Shown one piece after another: positions 11,601-22,421 of a DNA stretch of 64,000 nucleotides (position 1 is its first letter; the number at the start of each line of letters is the position of its first letter). Origin of the DNA: Turnera subulata (taxonomy: Eukaryota > Streptophyta > Magnoliopsida > Malpighiales > Passifloraceae). The stretch is from positions 1-64,000 of the forward strand of contig JAKUCV010006207.1 of the NCBI GenBank assembly GCA_028386065.3, read 5' to 3'. A program made the position numbers and the translations under genes. Below the pieces are notes generated by a model, which saw only the letters and a list, made by a program, of their open reading frames with translations, did not search any database and was not told where the DNA came from.

Positions 11601-13055
11601 AAAAAAGCGAAAATTTTGTCTCTGCACAAGTACCTACCAATTCCCCACACTTAAAAGTCAACCTTCATCGGCTGCTCTTCCGTACAAGGACTCTCAGGGA
11701 ATAATGTTAAGTCAAAATCTATATAATTTAGAAGCATGTATATGAATGGTTTCAAATTGTTCTGATGAAACAACTTACATTGAACAAAGTAGCTTCTGGT
11801 CACACCAAGTGACATAGCTCTACTAGATGGAATCGCCATTATAACTATTAAACATATGTGATAGAAAAATTGGTCTGTCCCGTATTTTTTTGCTTTTGTT
11901 TGCCAACTTAATTTAGGTCTTGTGCAGATAGAACAAAGCACCCATTTTCTTAAGGGTAATCTGGAATTGCACATCTCATATACTGCTACTTGCATACAAA
12001 TTTGTTTATGCTCGTGTCCAGGCTTTATTTTGTTCATGTGTTGTGTATGCTTTCTGGTTGAGAATTGAGGAATGTGCTTCCACAGGCAAGCTACTTAACA
12101 AATATCAACGTTTTTGACAGGTAGTCAGTTCTTTGTCAGCACACTCCGATTCGATTCGTTGCATTGGGCTTGCTTCACGGTATGGTGATATTCAGGGCTC
12201 TTTGGTATATATAATAGTGCAGATATCAATTATAAACAAATAAAAGCCTTAGTGGAATGAATACCTGTAGTCAGGCAAACAAAAAAAGAAAGCGTTGATG
12301 GATGTTTGAAGATGGTGAACTGTGTGATGAGGATAAAATGTGGCGGATCTAATGCTTTATACGACAGAGAAAGAAATTGTTTCAGCATCCTCACTGATAA
12401 AATTTGTGTGACAGGTTTCCTTGGGCTGCAACTGGAAGCAAGGATAGGAAGCTGACTATTTGGGATCTGCAGCACTTGTCACCCCGCAGCTCATGCATGC
12501 ACGAGGTACATTTATTCTTGTGAACCATGCTTTAAATCTGCTTCCCACTTGTTTGTATGAGCTCTATCATCCCTGAAAATGCCATCCAAGTAATCATTTT
12601 GCACCACTGAAATGAGAAAAAATGATTCACACGGAGACATTCTCTACAAAAAGTTTTGGGGAGATAGATATGGTAGTCAATGAGTTGTAAGAATCACATT
12701 ACTTGTTACAATAACCACCCATAATTTGACATACTTGTATGCAGAAGAACATAATTACAATAGACACTAGTAAGGCAATTCGATTGCATTATGATACTGG
12801 TTCGATAATTAACACATGTGTCTGCAGGCTGGAGTGAGATGTGTAGCGTGGTTTGGTGTTTCCGGGTACCTGGCGACAGGATGCAGCAATGGGAAGATAC
12901 TTTTATGGGATGGCCGATCAGGCGAGCATATTAGGACCCTTACAGGTCACACGGGGTGCATCCAGTCTCTATCTGTGTCTGCTAATGAAGACTTTCTTGT
13001 TTCAGCTTCATACGATGGCACTGCCAGAGTGTTCCAGATTTCGGAGTTCAAGTAG
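8665..13055 (+). CDS. WD40-repeat protein, AAMP/Sqt1-like, 11 exons, intact
   Basis: Exons by eye: 8665-8734, 8880-8975, 9089-9145, 9303-9434, 9556-9710, 9878-10031, 10143-10226, 10950-11065, 12121-12179, 12415-12505 and 12828-13055. They total 1242 bases and encode 413 aa with no stop or frameshift. Residues 1 to about 70 are very acidic (DLPDADDDDK, DEEDYSDDDD). Eight WD-type repeats follow, e.g. GHTGCIQSLSVSANEDF, ASVRIWDAA and KLTIWDLQ. Length and layout match the family of mammalian AAMP, yeast Sqt1 and a plant WD40 homologue; Sqt1 is a chaperone that loads Rpl10 onto the large ribosomal subunit. A ribosome-assembly role here is inferred from the family. The exon 4 acceptor is ambiguous because several AGs fit in a GAAGAG run, which adds an EEEEED insert. 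Intron 8 starts GC instead of GT. The start is the first ATG after the TATA box and precedes the acidic region. Confidence 0.9.
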
Positions 13056-13952
13056 GAGCATATAGTCTTAAAAATGGTAGAAGCAAGTAGTTAATTAGCC
13101 CGCAGCTTTTCTGCAGGTGTTTATTAATTTAGTAGTATATTGTACTTCTGTACTAGAAATTTATGCTCTTTTATTATTTTCAGAGCTCATCCAGAGAACA
13201 TTGGATTTGAAATTTTGCTTCACATCAAACCTTTGATCTTCACAAAGGTCGAGAGATTCTTCAAATGTAGATTGCCATCATAGAAAGCATATGTAACTCA
13301 ACGGGTTGACACATGCCTGGGGGCAAAAGAATTTTTTTGAATATTATAATCCCTCTCAACATATGGAAGATCATTAACTAAAGATATAATTTTGACCAAG
13401 TTAAGCGGCCGGATATCTGCAGGTTTTGCTTTCAACTGTTCCTTCTTTTTTCACAACAGAGGATGACAAAATGGATAACATGCGCTTCCAAACAAACTTG
13501 ATCCTTCCTCAAACTATGTGTCAAAGGCGACAGAAAATAAATCGGATTTTATCACTGTTAAAGAATATTGAAATAAAAACGAATGCACTAGACTGGTGCT
13601 GTTTATACTTTCCAGCATTTCTGGAAACATCATTTGGATTTTAGAATTTCACTTTCCATTCACACCTTTATGGTCTTCACAAAGGCCCAATAGCTTCCTT
13701 AAATGATGATTATCATCCTCAGACGACATATCTACTACCAACTCCGCCATCATATGAGGATCTTCTATCGAGCATTTCCCGTATAAGCTAATTTGCACTT
13801 GATGTATCCTTGTATTGAAGGAAACCTCGGATGATGATGGTGTGGCTGCCGTTATTTGGGCAGCAGTTGTACCACTCTAATTTTGTTAAGAATGAGTTGA
13901 AGAGACTTGTAATCACCATATGTTCAATTAATAGTAATAGGAAGGAGTTACA
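13056..13952. other. 3' flank of the WD40 gene, no gene seen
   Basis: The 3' UTR is presumably in the first 100-200 bases. Two stretches, about 13199-13280 and 13627-13716, look like diverged copies of each other (both contain CTTCACAAAGG followed by CTTCAAATG or CTTAAATG), which suggests an old local duplication. I see no coding signal. Confidence 0.5.
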
Positions 13953-14157
13953 TGATAAGGTACAACACTTACAGGATAGACTTTACACCAGAGATACAAC
14001 TATACTATACTAAGTAGACTACACAATGATAAGAACTAGGTTGGTTCTTATCAGCCCCCCGCAATCGAAGCAAGGTCTGTGGGACTAAGCAGAGATTGGA
14101 TCGTTCTGATTGGAAAGCAGTTGTGCCTAAAGATTTTGTAAAGATCTCCGTGTCGCA
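13953..14157 (-). mobile_element. copia element remnant: end of pol, polypurine tract, LTR start
   Basis: On the minus strand 14157-14062 reads as the last residues of a copia RNase H region (EIFTKSLG, a form of the common DIFTKAL motif). A purine run GCGGGGGGC follows (14061-14054), then TGATAAGAACC, the start of an LTR at 14053. TGATAAG occurs again on the plus strand at 13953, which may be the other end of a very short LTR (about 100 bp); this is a guess. The fragment is cut on the right by the gypsy A LTR. Confidence 0.5.
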
Positions 14158-15922
14158 CATGTGGACCATGAGTAGGTTGGATATTTGGGCTTAGACTCTG
14201 ACTTTCATAGTAAACGGGCCTAGACTCACGATTTATTAACCTAATGGGGCTGGAAGGCTTAAGTCGATGTTGTGATACAATCACATAACTAACATGCATC
14301 TACTCATGTTTTATGTTTGTCATATATGTGACCCGGCTGTGTTATAATATAGGATATATCGAGGCAAGGTAGTGTACCGGTTTTTCCAAGGCAATTTCTA
14401 TGGCCCAGGTGAAGAGATATAAACCTTTGTATGCTTTACTGCCCGCGATACTCAAGTCGACAGTCTTGGTACATCGTGTGGTAAATGGTTTTATAATGTG
14501 AGCATTATATGCCTGGTTGAGCTTGTTGTGATACAAGCTTTGGCCATGTTGTGTGCCTGATTGTTTATGTACTTCGGTGCCGTGTTAAATTTATGAGTTG
14601 ATATTGCCATGCTGGTTGTTTATGAGATGATATTGCCATGTTGATTATTTATGAGCTGGTATTACCATGTTTTATGATATGAGCTATTTTACCTATATCA
14701 TGTATACTTGTGAGCCAAAGGCTCGTTTTCGAGAATATCTGTTATGGCACGCACCCTGTTTACACAATTTGAGGAACACACTAAAGTAAAGACATAACTA
14801 ATAATTAATGATTCAGGATGATAATAATTCTACTGTGGGGCTGATGATCGGTAACACTGAGTGGGAGAGGGGGGACCCCTCAGGAATATGTGTTTAAAAA
14901 AAGAGAGATTCTAGAGACGGTGCCTTGGGGATTAGATAGATGCGCCCCTTGGTTGGTTTAGTTATTGAGAGCATCCCTCAGAGAAGCGTCGCCTTGGGGA
15001 AGGTGGGTGTACCCCGGTTATTTATACCTGGTCTTGGTATGTACTGAGTGCGCCCCTTAGTCGGTTTAGTTATTGAGAGCATCCCTCAGTGAAGCGTCGC
15101 CTTGGGGAAGGTGGGTGTACCCCGATTATTTATACCTGGTCTTAGTATGTACTGAGTGCACCCCTCAGAGAGCCGTCAGCCACTTGAGGCAATTCTGTGG
15201 TAAGTTTTTATTTCGGATCTTACCCCTCCGATGTGTTAGTATTTTGGGTTTGAGTCCTAGACTGATCAGTCGCTACCGCGCCCGACACATATAGTAGAGG
15301 GCCCTAATAAAATATTCAATCTTAGTAAACGATAAGTATAATTATAAGAAAATAAGTAGAGACAAGTGTGAGATTAAAGTCTGATGGTGACTATGTATTG
15401 TCCACTGTGCCTTGTTTTGTGCATTATGGCTGTTATTGCCAGGTACCAATGTATCCATGGTTGATTTTTATATGTATATTTTGGTTTATTTGTTTATGGT
15501 GAGATGGTGGTTTGGTCTCACCCCTCACTTTACACACAGGTTGGCTGATCGTGGATCAAGGACGCATTCAGGTAACTGTGCCTACCTTCTCTTCGTGGAT
15601 GGATCTATAGGTTGACACTTCATATGTTTGCACTTGTCATTGGATTTGTTATTAATTTCCACTGCATAATTTATTGGGATGCTGTGTTATTTTATTTGGA
15701 TTTGAACACTTGTTATTCCGGTTAGTTTGCCGGTGTTTATTTGGCTTGACAAGACTGATTTATTTTTGAGTCTTTTAGCATCCCGATATTTAATTTGTTA
15801 CTCTGAGATATTGAAGTGTTGTTTTACACGAAGGTTTTAGCATCCCTAGACTCAAGGGTATTTTGTAATTTTCAATTTTTTTTATATTTTTGTACATTTG
15901 TTCTTGGGATGCGGTCGTTTCA
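14158..15922 (+). repeat. 5' LTR of gypsy A, 5'-truncated
   Basis: The sequence aligns with 27255-28954 of the 3' LTR and ends GTCGTTTCA. Its left 1.5 kb is missing. It differs from the 3' LTR by a tandem duplication of about 115 bp (roughly 14946-15060 and 15061-15172, each containing GAGAGCATCCCTCAG and CTTGGGGAAGGTGGGTGTAC). The primer site TGGTAGCGGAGC follows at 15926. Confidence 0.8.
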
Positions 15923-16099
15923 GCTTGGTAGCGGAGCAGGCTTTAGGTCTTTGGGTTTTAAAAGTGTGTCTTGATGTGATTTTGTTGTGCATAATCCTGT
16001 TCCTTATTTTTTTTGTGTCCTTTAAAACTATTTGACAAGTTTGCATTCATATAGGTGTCCATATGGATCTAATAGGACAGTACCTAATGCTAAGGGTCG

Positions 16100-17829
16100 G
16101 AATGACCCGGAAATAGATTTTTCGACCTTTGTTGTCGATGTCAGTTTAAGTGGTACATTCACCGCTTTGTTAGAACCTAAGTTAGCCCTTTAGCTGTGGC
16201 TTGAAATTCTTTTCGGTGTATCACAAGATTAGACCTTCTTATGTCTTGAAAAGCTTGCTCGTATCTCGAGTGGATTTACCGACGAGGTCAATGAATCTCC
16301 GTGTTGTCGGCAGTGGTGTTTTCACTCTATGTTCTCGGGGTCAGTTCGAGACGGTTCTTCTTGCACCATGTGAAGTTGGTTTCTCAGCGTGATGGAGTCA
16401 TCACTCTTCGTGCCTTGATGTTCAAGTGATGCGTCGTTGTGATGGTACCACTTCATGTTGATCAGTTATAGTACGATGTTAAAGAGTTCTCTCACCCACT
16501 TTGGGTAGTGATGAAGTGACGTGGCCGTGTATCATCTAACACTGAAGTCTGCTGAATGATATTTTATGCGGCTGTTGTGCCGGAGCGGTTGTTAACAATA
16601 ATAGGATGCTGTTGACTCTGGAGATCTCAGATGAGGTTGTGGTTGTTGATATGGTATATTGGAATGTATCTATGGAGTATGATGGAGAGAGTTTTCCATT
16701 TCATCTTAGTGTGATGGACTTGGGTGAGTTTGTTGTTATACTGTGCATAGGTTGGTTGTCCTGACACCAGGCAGTGGTGGATTGTCAGGTATGGAAGTAT
16801 CCTTGTCTTTTGGGCTAGGGCGAGGATTAGGGTTTGGCAGAGAGCGAAAAGCCCTGTTAGCCTGTTATATCTTTATTATCCATGCTTTAAGGATGATCTG
16901 GGAGGGATGTGATGTTTTCCTTGCTCATGTGGTTGATTCTTCAGTACCAGTGTCGCATTTTGAGGATATCCCATTTCTGTCAGAGTTTCCCAATGTTTTA
17001 CCAAAGTTGCCTTCGGAGTGCGAGGAGGATTATATGTTGGACTTGGTACCGGGAATTGCTCCTATTTCTGTACCGCCCTGCATAATGGCTCCGACTGAAC
17101 TTCAGGAACTGACGAAACAACTTGAGAAGTTTTTGGATAAAGGTTCTATTAAATTGAGCATCTCGCCTTGGGGTGCACCGGTTTTGTCTTTTAAGAGAAA
17201 GGATGGCAGTATGCAAATGTGTGTTGACTACAGACTGTTGAATAAGTATCCTGTACCCAGATCGATGACTCGTTCGATCAGTTGTAGAGTGACTCTGTGT
17301 TCTCGAAGGTTGACTTGCGATCCAGTTACAATCAAGTCCGGACTGCAGAGCAAGACATACCGAAGGCTAGATTCCGCATTCTATATGGTCACTACAGGTT
17401 TGTTGTTGTTCCGTTCGAGTTGACTAATGCTCTGGTAGTTTCATGTGTGATATGTGGGAGGTTCCATGAGTTCCTGGACTGGCTTTTGGTCGTTTTGGTC
17501 GATGATATTTTTGGTCTACTCGAGGAGTACGACCGAGTATGAGAGGCCTTTGTGTCAGGTTATGCAAAAGCTGTGGAGACAACAGCTGTATGCCAAGATC
17601 AGCAAATGTGAGTTTTGGCCGGATGAGGTTGTTTTTTTCTCGGTCACGAGGTGTTCAGTGAAGACATTAAGGTGGACCCAGCCTAAGTAAATGCAGTTAT
17701 GGATTGGGAACCACCGAAGAATGTATCCGAGGTACGGAGTTTACGGGGACTTGCTGGCTTTAACTAAGGGTTTATTGATGGTTTTTCCTTGATAGTGGGA
17801 CCTATGACGAAGCTTTCAGGGAACAGTTG
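16100..17829 (+). pseudogene. gypsy A protease-reverse transcriptase, degenerate
   Basis: From 16100 to 16740 only scattered protease-like stretches remain. From about 16840 the linker and reverse transcriptase can be followed ([47 protein letters not shown]). A frameshift near 17290 moves the reading to another frame ([14 protein letters not shown]). The catalytic box reads LVDDIFG at about 17490-17510 in place of the usual YxDD. A further shift precedes LYAKISKCEFW (17590-17620). The frame stops at the LTR insertion at 17830, inside the region that links reverse transcriptase to RNase H. Confidence 0.75.
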
Positions 17830-19575
17830 TGTGAACACCCCAAATTTGATCTACTAATATTTTATTGATTTATGAATATATTGTCTATAGATTGATGAGA
17901 TTATTTGATCCGTAGGTGAAATGTGTTTGTAAATTGATAGAGTGTTAATATTTTATTAATTTTGAATTTTTGATATATTCGACTTGGAAATATTGAGATG
18001 ATTTGATTCTGAGTTTGGTGTATTTAAAGGTTTGAAATTAATAAAATGAGGGTATTTAGTTGTTTTAGACCTTTTAATTATTTTTGGACCCGATTGCGAT
18101 GATTTTGGGTATTTAAATGATTTAAGAGCTTGAACTAATTAAATATGGATCCTCCAGTAATATTGGCCCATCTAAAACACTGAGCTTAGTGGCCTTTTAG
18201 TCTGAATTTCATCCAAAAATTCGGATTAAAACAGTTCCTTATTTGTTTTTGGTGTTTATAGTATGTAGAGAGGAGTGAGGAGGAGGAAAACTAAATTAGG
18301 AAGAAGGGTGTGGGTAGGCTACAAGTTAGGAGGCTCTCTGGAGCTAAAAACAGGCAAAAAACCGTTTAGGGAGGGCGTGGGAATCAACCTGAGCCGGAGT
18401 AATGAGGATCTGAACCGAAAAGGAAACAGGTGCCGGCGGACATGGTGACATGACCGCCAGCACGTGGCGGACATCGCGAGATGACCGCCATTGCTTGGTG
18501 GGCATCGCTCCCAGTTTTGGCAGTTTTTCGATCTTTTCCTTTTTGCTTGATCCAGGATATCTACCGTTGGATCTAGGGTTTCAATCCCGACCCTTAGATC
18601 AAGATCACGTCCAGACCACCAGAGCACTATAAGTAGAACCCCCATTTACCCCCAAAACTCACCAATTCTCTCCCTTTTCTCTCTATACACACATAAGCTA
18701 AGTGTTTGGAAAAACTCTCTAATTCCAAGCTTAGGAACCCTTTCAAAGATCAAAATTCTGGAGGAATTTCGTGGAGAGGAGTAGCAAGGAGTTAGTAGTG
18801 GTAGGTGGTCAAGGAGAGAAGAGGAAGGAGGCGGATTCAAGCAAACCGTTGGAGGAAGAGTGCTAAACCCGAGAGGAAGGTTCCAGTGGAGGCAGTCTCA
18901 GTATTTTGGCAATATCTAGAGCTGTAGATGTCGGTTTGCTGAAATCTTGGTGTCTTTGGAAAGCTTAGAAGTAGCTCTACAACTTTTCTATTCAAGACAG
19001 ACACCAGCTCAGCCTCCTTCTATCCCGAATTCCTTGTTGAAATGCTGCCAAAATTCTGTTGCGAAGTGATAAGCGCACGGGAGCTAGAGGAGGGCTACAA
19101 GGGGTAACTCGTTCTAATTTTTTTGGTTGTATGCTGCTGTGATATGATGATGTTGATGTTGTGATTATATATGATGCATGTAAGAACTACGTGAGCTTTG
19201 AACCCATTACCAGGGGGTACGTTGGCAGTTTCTAGTGGTGGAAAAGCAAGCTCAATCTTTTTATTTATTTTCTGTTTTGTCTTAGTTTTATTTTTGTTAT
19301 TTGTTTGTTTGTGCACGACATATATTGATCCTTTATTGCACATGATCTTTCCCCAACATGGATGGGTGCCTAACACCTTCCCATCTGTGACAAACCCCCG
19401 GGTCCATGTCTTTGGTTCGCTATCGGTTGCCTTATGGAGTCATTGGTTGCCTAAGGAAGGATTTTCCTTGAATTTTGCCCTTCAATAAAATTCAAATGGC
19501 GACTCCAAAGTCATGGATGACGGCTAAGAAGAAGGTGTTGAATACGCTCGATGAATTTTGGGTTGGGTATTCACA
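17830..19575 (+). repeat. solo LTR, family T, copy 1
   Basis: The LTR begins TGTGAACACCCC and ends TTCACA. An exact 5-bp target duplication AGTTG flanks it (17825-17829 and 19576-19580). The interrupted gypsy A frame resumes right after the second AGTTG. A TATA box (TATAAG) lies at 18628, and a 31-bp periodic inverted-repeat array at 18435-18505. TGGCGACTCC at about 19498, which looks like a primer site, is inside the LTR because the duplicated target lies 70 bases further on. Confidence 0.85.
18435..18505. repeat. 31-bp periodic inverted-repeat array (LTR T copy 1)
   Basis: Arms GGCGGACAT and ATGACCGCC alternate: GGCGGACAT 18435, ATGACCGCC 18450, GGCGGACAT 18466, ATGACCGCC 18481, GGTGGGCAT 18497. 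Equivalent arms are 31 bases apart, with spacers of 7 and 6. The array ends about 122 bases before the TATA box. Confidence 0.85.
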
Positions 19576-19580
19576 AGTTG

Positions 19581-19664
19581 CTGTCTTTGTTGGGATGACT
19601 ACTGCCAGTAAAGTTATGTGGAGTTAGAGAGTTGTTTGTTTTCTGCGCTGGTGTTGACTGTTCC
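19581..19664 (+). pseudogene. gypsy A fragment between reverse transcriptase and RNase H
   Basis: Reads CWDDYCQ, a stop, then SYVEL and VLTVPRL, matching the connection region of gypsy C ([13 protein letters not shown] and VLTVSRP). It sits between two solo LTR insertions and shows that both landed in one gypsy pol frame only about 90 bases apart. Confidence 0.7.
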
Positions 19665-19669
19665 TAGAC

Positions 19670-21952
19670 TATGATACCCCAGGTACACCCTGGAACTTAG
19701 ATAAGTATTTACATTATGAGAGTCGGGTGTAGCTTGTCCTCCAGGAACGTTCGTGTAGGTTGGATCGTATATTGGGGAGAAAGTAGGTGATGTTGATAGT
19801 GTCATTGTAAACGTTAGAATGGGTTTAGGCTAGGTAACATGAGATGGTGTCGGATTGAGGGTAATAGTGTGCATAGGCTTGGCCTAATGTGCACAAATAG
19901 GTTTGTTATAATGTGATGGCACGGTTGGACTAGTTTGGTGTACCGAGTGCCCAACTTATCTAATTGGTCGATAAATAATGGGTGATGATAGGAATGCAAT
20001 TATTTGGTGTAATAAGTGCATTAGAGGCACAATTGGCCAAAGTGTTTATTGGTTGGCTTGATTTAGTGCGAAAAGGTGCACAACGGGGCATTGGTGTGCC
20101 TGTCGCTGCACAATTAGACCTGATGGTGTGTAAATGTGTTATTGGCCAAACCCACCAATCTGAATGAGCCATGTGGCTCGGGAATAAGCTGCTGGTAGCC
20201 TTTGGTGTGCAAGCTAGTAGGTCGGGTGTCACGAGAGCACGAGGTGACACGTGTTTGTGCAAGTGGCACAACATGGCAAGAGGTGGCAAGTAGGTGCTTA
20301 GTCACGTACTTGACCATGCTTTATAGTGCAAGAAAGTACCTCTTTTCTCACTTTTATCAGCCAATTTCATGGTTAGTTCTAGGAGAGAAAAGAGAGAGGA
20401 GAAAGAGAGGAAGAGAGGTGAGGCTCGGGTGGTTCTGCTCTTGAGCAGATTGATCCTTGCTCATTAAAATAGGGATTCCGGCCAAACACTAGTTGGAATT
20501 GAGTGAAACTAAAGCCCAGAGTTAGATAACTTCCATAGCTATCTATGGGCACCGATTTGGTTATTTATGGAGCAGAAAGGAGAGAGTTATTTACTCTCCA
20601 AGTCGACTATTCTACAGTAGATCTGCTGCTTAACCTAGAGTGATTGTATGAGCCATATCTGGAGCTAGAGACCTTGGATTTGGGTGATCTTGGTGGCTCT
20701 AGAAAGATAGGATGTAGGGCTATAACTTTTAGGTTGATGCCCAAGGCTGGTTCTGGCTGTAGGTATGCTTTTAATCTCGGTGAAATATTTGCTGCTGCAG
20801 GGCAGATTCTACTCGAGTTAGAGTAAGGATGGTTTTGTGAGGTTGAATTGTGTGTTTCTTGTTATGATTGGTTATAATTATGTTTTGATGTGTACTTGTT
20901 TGTATATAACACAACAGTAAGAACCCTAGATACCCAAGGGTTCCAAAGTAAAGGAATGAATGGCTTTATTGTGGCTAATGGCTAGGTAAGTGGGGTTGCA
21001 TACTTGTGAAGGATGATGATGCTTACTTGCTTGGTAGATGCCCAATTTCTTGGCATTTGCACCTAGGTGCTATTTGGTGATATTGATGATAGCCTTGGCT
21101 TATTCGCTGTGCTCATAATGGGCTATGCACTTGCACATTCATGCATTGCAGACATTACACTTACATTGGAGCTACATATCTATGTATCGTTGTTATATAT
21201 ATATATATATCGGTGGGCCTTGCGTGGTTTTGGCTGCTCGGTCATTCTTGGTGATGGTGGTGTTGTGCTGGGCGCCATGTACGGTTGTGGTAGTTGTTCG
21301 GTTATGCCTCGTACGTGGGGCGATAGGTTAAGGATATGATAAGCCTCGTATGTGGGGTTGTGGGTTAAGGAGAAACATGCTGGCAGAACTATCACACCGC
21401 GCAGGTAGGCCTAGAACAATATCACGATAGCTTACCCGTGGGCTGTTCATGGATGATATGGTGACCATTCTGTTGGAAGTTATTTGCCGCTTGTGTGTAT
21501 TGTAGATTGTTGCTTGTATGTCCACTCTGCTTACTGAGTTTTATACTCACCCCCCGTTTCCTCCCCTTGTCTTAAAGGTGCGAGATTGAGAGCACGAGTT
21601 GTAGGTCGATGGGTATAGCCGAGTCGGTTTCCTTTTGTTACTTTATTGCGTTGATTTGTACATGGAGGTTATGTCCTTATATTGTGAGAGTTAGAGCTCC
21701 TTTATAACAACGATATTACAACATTAGTGGAGTTGTATTTATAAATGGGTTTTAATCCTTTTTTTTATTATATTTGTTACCTTTGCTTATGTTGGGTGTT
21801 GCTTCCTTTTACGCTGCGCATATATTGGTTGGTAACCCGCTGAGAAGAGGCATCAAGCTTCTAGTTGTGTTCATGAATGGGCTTTGGTTGCCTTGTGGCA
21901 CGCAGTGGGTGCGCAAGGTACCTAGCCGGTCGCGCTTAGCGAGGGCGTGACA
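19670..21952 (+). repeat. solo LTR, family S
   Basis: The LTR begins TATGATACCCCAGG (probably once TGTGATACC) and ends GGGCGTGACA. Flanking 5-mers TAGAC (19665-19669) and TAGAT (21953-21957) are a target duplication with one change, and gypsy A RNase H resumes after it. It contains a purine-rich AGAGAGAGGAG stretch (20380-20420), a cassette at 20647-20762 shared with family T LTRs, and a short TA run at 21195-21211. Confidence 0.75.
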
Positions 21953-21957
21953 TAGAT

Positions 21958-22411
21958 TTGGTGTGAAGTGCACGGTGTTTAGTGATGATGTTGGATGGAT
22001 TTAGGATGTGTCTTAATGCAGTAGGGCTCGGTTTTTGCCTATACTCTAAGGTGTTTGAGAGCTCACGAAGAGAACTATCTGAATCATGATATGGATTTAA
22101 CTGTTGTGGTTGCAGAACCTTTAAGTTGGAAGAGTATTGCTTTTGTGGATGAGGATCCAATTTTTTTAAAAAAAATTTTATGTTTTATCGTCCTTGGTTA
22201 AGTTGAGGTCTTCAGACGCACAGTTGAAGGTGGATGACACCGGGGCTTTGCTAGCCAGTTTTTGCATTTGACCGACCTTGCGGAACAAAAGTGTCGAGTT
22301 GTATTTTGGTGACTCTCATCTAGTAGAGTTGCGCGGAAAGGCTCTTGGTAGCGAGAGTTCTAGTTTTTATGTCCAGGAGGATGGTGTTTTGGATGACCGG
22401 TGATCAGTTAT
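21958..22411 (+). pseudogene. gypsy A RNase H, degenerate
   Basis: The first codons read VKCTVFSDDVGWI then CVLMQ, the start of the gypsy RNase H domain, which removes the RNA strand during reverse transcription. The rest can be aligned by eye with 52360-51830 of element C, but with frameshifts and an A/T run at 22160-22180. It ends at the Mutator-like insertion. Confidence 0.7.
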
Positions 22412-22421
22412 GAGTTTATAA

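Noticed and set aside
19490..19510. TGGCGACTCC near 19498 and 39512 as a primer-binding site of a Tat/Ogre element
   Set aside because: The target duplications AGTTG (19576) and GGAAC (39602) lie 70-90 bases further on, and the LTR termini TTCACA and TCATA lie beyond the motif. The motif is thus inside a solo LTR.
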